Under the pieces are notes generated by a model. It worked only from the letters and a program-made list of their open reading frames with translations. It did not search any database and was not told the DNA's origin. Below are positions 40,924 to 42,428 of a stretch of 42,428 bases of DNA, piece by piece. Numbering within the stretch: the stretch's first letter is position 1; every line of letters begins with the position of its first letter. The DNA is taken from assembly GCA_964483695.1 (NCBI GenBank), contig CAZACZ010000018.1, positions 1 through 42,428 on the forward strand, given 5' to 3'. Source of the stretch: CAZACZ01 sp964483695. Lineage in GTDB: Bacteria; Deinococcota; Deinococci; Deinococcales; Trueperaceae. The translations under genes were made by a program, and so were the position numbers.

Positions 40924-42258
40924 ATGCCCGACATCCGCAGCGCCGAGATCGTCAGCGTCGGCACCGAACTCCTCCTGGGCGAAGTGGTGGACACCAACAG
41001 CGCGCGCCTCGCCGCCGACCTCGCCGCTCGCGGCGTCGACGTGTACTGGTCGCAGCGGGTGGGCGACAACCTCGACCGGATCCGCGCAGCCATCGAGCAG
41101 GCGGTTCGCCGCAGCGACCTGGTGGTGGTCGGTGGCGGCCTCGGCCCGACCGACGACGACCTCACCCGCAACGCGTTGGCTGCGGTGGCGGGACGCGAGC
41201 AGCGCGTCGACCCGGACCTCGAGCGCTGGTTGCGCGACCGCTTCGCCGCCACCGGGCGGACCATGCCGGAGCGCAACCTGCAACAAGCGCACGTCATCGA
41301 GGGCGTCACGGTGCTTCCCAACCCGATCGGCACGGCGCCGGGTTGGCTGGTCCGGCTCGAACGAGGCGGTGCGGAGCGCATCGTCGTGACCCTTCCCGGG
41401 CCGCCGCGCGAGTTCGACAGGATGTGGCGCATGGAGGCCGTGCCGCGTCTGAACTTCCCGCCGGATCACCTCTTCGTCCGCACCTTCAAGACCATCGGCA
41501 TCGGCGAGTCCCACGTCGCCGAGAAGCTCGGGACCCTGACCCTGCTCGCCAACCCGACGGTGGCCACCTACGCCAAACGCGACGGCGTCCACGTGCGCGT
41601 GGCGGCGAAGGCGGCGGGGCGTGACGCAGCAGCGGCGTTGGCGCGCCCGGTCGTCGAGGAGGTCGCGGGCCGTCTCGGCGGGGCGGTGTGGGGCACCGAC
41701 GACGACGACTTGCCGCAACTGGTGCTCCGCGCCCTGATCGAGCGGGGACGCCGCGTGGCCGTCGCCGAGGGCCTCAGCGGCGGGTACTTGGCGCATGCCC
41801 TGAGCGAAGCCGCGGATGCCGTGCCTGGCGCCGTCACGCTCGGCAACGGAGGCGGAGCGCTGGCCGGCAGCGTGATAGCATGGGAACCGGATCGTATGCG
41901 AGCGCTCGGAGTCCCGGACGACCTGCTGCAGCGGCTGCCCGCAGGGGCCGCCGAGGTGGTGGCGGCGTTGGCCGCGGCGGTCCGAGCGTTCTTCGCTGCT
42001 GACTACGGCGTCGCCATCGGACATCCGGTGGTGCGGCACGGTCGCCCAGGGTGGGCGTCGGCATCGCACCTCGGAGCCTCCGCTGGCGGCGTAGGACCGG
42101 ACGAGGACGAGCGCGCACCCACGCGCGTGATGATCGCTATCGCTGCTGACGCCGGAACGACCGTCGAGACCCTCGACCTGCCCGCACTGGGCAGGCCCTG
42201 GCTTCGCGAGAGAACCGCCTTCACCAGCCTGCACCTCCTCCGGTCCGCGCTGCGCTGA
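40924..42258 (+). CDS. cinA: CinA-like competence/damage protein with degenerate NMN-deamidase domain
   Basis: A 444-aa protein. The N-terminal MoCF-like domain is good: SVGTELLLGEVVDTNSARLA, VVGGGLGPTDDDLTRNALA and NPIGTAPGW. The C-terminal PncC-like domain is recognisable by length and pattern but its AESCTGG motif is AEGLSGG (281-287), and the Y and K of the usual Y-S-N-E-A-K segment align with A319 and R324. GIAGP is also lost. The deamidase half is therefore probably inactive. The gene lies directly before recA, as is usual in Deinococcota. It links uptake and repair by context. Confidence 0.88.
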   Translation: MPDIRSAEIVSVGTELLLGEVVDTNSARLAADLAARGVDVYWSQRVGDNLDRIRAAIEQAVRRSDLVVVGGGLGPTDDDLTRNALAAVAGREQRVDPDLERWLRDRFAATGRTMPERNLQQAHVIEGVTVLPNPIGTAPGWLVRLERGGAERIVVTLPGPPREFDRMWRMEAVPRLNFPPDHLFVRTFKTIGIGESHVAEKLGTLTLLANPTVATYAKRDGVHVRVAAKAAGRDAAAALARPVVEEVAGRLGGAVWGTDDDDLPQLVLRALIERGRRVAVAEGLSGGYLAHALSEAADAVPGAVTLGNGGGALAGSVIAWEPDRMRALGVPDDLLQRLPAGAAEVVAALAAAVRAFFAADYGVAIGHPVVRHGRPGWASASHLGASAGGVGPDEDERAPTRVMIAIAADAGTTVETLDLPALGRPWLRERTAFTSLHLLRSALR

Positions 42259-42310
42259 CGCACGCCCGGCCCCGCTAGGGTCCGGCCGCGCCGACGCGCG
42301 TTCCGGACGC

Positions 42311-42327
42311 CGTCCCGTGTAGGGACG
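42311..42327 (+). promoter_or_regulatory. Stem-loop in the recA leader
   Basis: CGTCCC (42311-42316) pairs with GGGACG (42322-42327) around GTGTA. It is 14 nt before the GGAGGG ribosome binding site (42341-42346) of recA. It might act on initiation or be a weak terminator. A TAGGGT at 42276-42281 is a possible -10. Confidence 0.4.
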
Positions 42328-42356
42328 CCGCGACGAGGATGGAGGGTTGGGCGAAC

Positions 42357-42428
42357 GTGGACGACCAACGCAAGAAGGCATTGGATGCTGCGTTGTCGCA
42401 GATCGAGCGGCAGTTCGGTCGGGGTGCG
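42357..42428 (+). CDS. recA: RecA recombinase, N-terminal fragment (runs off window)
   Basis: The frame reads DDQRKKALDAALSQIERQFGRGA, the start of RecA before its ATP-binding core. RecA drives homologous recombination and the SOS-type response. The GTG at 42357 is preferred because GGAGGG lies 11 nt upstream. An in-frame ATG at 42339 would add MEGWAN but has no spaced ribosome binding site. cinA lies just upstream. Confidence 0.93.
   Translation, partial: MDDQRKKALDAALSQIERQFGRGA

Noticed and set aside
39094..42381. Extension of the MoxR-like frame upstream to 42381 (1095 codons)
   Set aside because: The part beyond 40575 is antisense to cinA. The leaderless ATG at 40575 marks the real start.

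Overview
This is a high-GC (roughly 70%) bacterial chromosomal window, most likely from the Deinococcota and probably near Trueperaceae. That placement is an inference. It rests on a tRNA-Thr/Tyr/Gly/Thr cluster ahead of tuf, cinA directly before recA, a DUF5693-csaB pair (pyruvylated cell-wall polymer that anchors SLH S-layers), gmk-rpoZ, a chorismate mutase-DAHP synthase fusion, and many start codons lying 5-9 nt after a TANNNT hexamer (leaderless promoters, as described in Deinococcus). I see no prophage, insertion sequence or CRISPR array. The window is mostly core metabolism with a few accessory islands.

Layout. 1-767 (-): four tRNAs, driven by a near-consensus promoter, lead into the 5' end of tuf. 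941-5618 (+): tatA, tatC, a chorismate mutase-DAHP synthase, a multi-cluster Fe-S protein, a small winged-helix-like protein and an acyl-CoA (probably glutaryl-CoA) dehydrogenase, closed by a 23-bp perfect hairpin. 5703-9931 (-): a secreted protein, a small membrane protein, a cysteine-poor HgdB/DUF2229-like protein and an MrfA/YprA-type helicase. 10081-13810 (+): a GT2 glycosyltransferase, then a UDP-sulfoquinovose synthase (sqdB) and a sulfoquinovosyltransferase-like GT4 (sqdX), which together predict sulfolipid synthesis. 13850-16914 (-): btuF-btuC-btuD behind a cobalamin riboswitch. 16975-18060 (+): zapE. 18057-22261 (-): an overlapping operon aroA-cmk-nadK-LpxB-related glycosyltransferase.

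22319-23052 (+): sufE and rpmE. 23144-25044 (-): a GAF-type histidine kinase with a leaderless upstream peptide. 25100-26395 (+): a TraB/PrgY-family membrane protein. 26412-30457 (-): a large TPR protein, an argR with an altered ligand motif, rpoZ and gmk. 30653-36780 (+): pyrG, udk, a DUF5693 membrane protein, csaB and a small secreted TPR protein. 36802-40575 (-): a SIMPL-domain protein, then a von Willebrand A protein and its MoxR/ChlI-like AAA+ partner. 40576-40923: a G-rich intergenic region with three tandem hairpins. 40924-end (+): cinA with a degenerate C-terminal domain, and the start of recA.

The points most worth attention are the sulfolipid pair in a non-photosynthetic lineage, with sqdB carrying unusual codon use; at least twelve predicted leaderless starts; the G-rich hairpin cluster upstream of cinA-recA; the ArgR and CinA proteins that lack residues normally needed for ligand binding or catalysis; and the competing hairpins in the rpoZ leader. 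All function calls come from reading the sequence; no database search was run.
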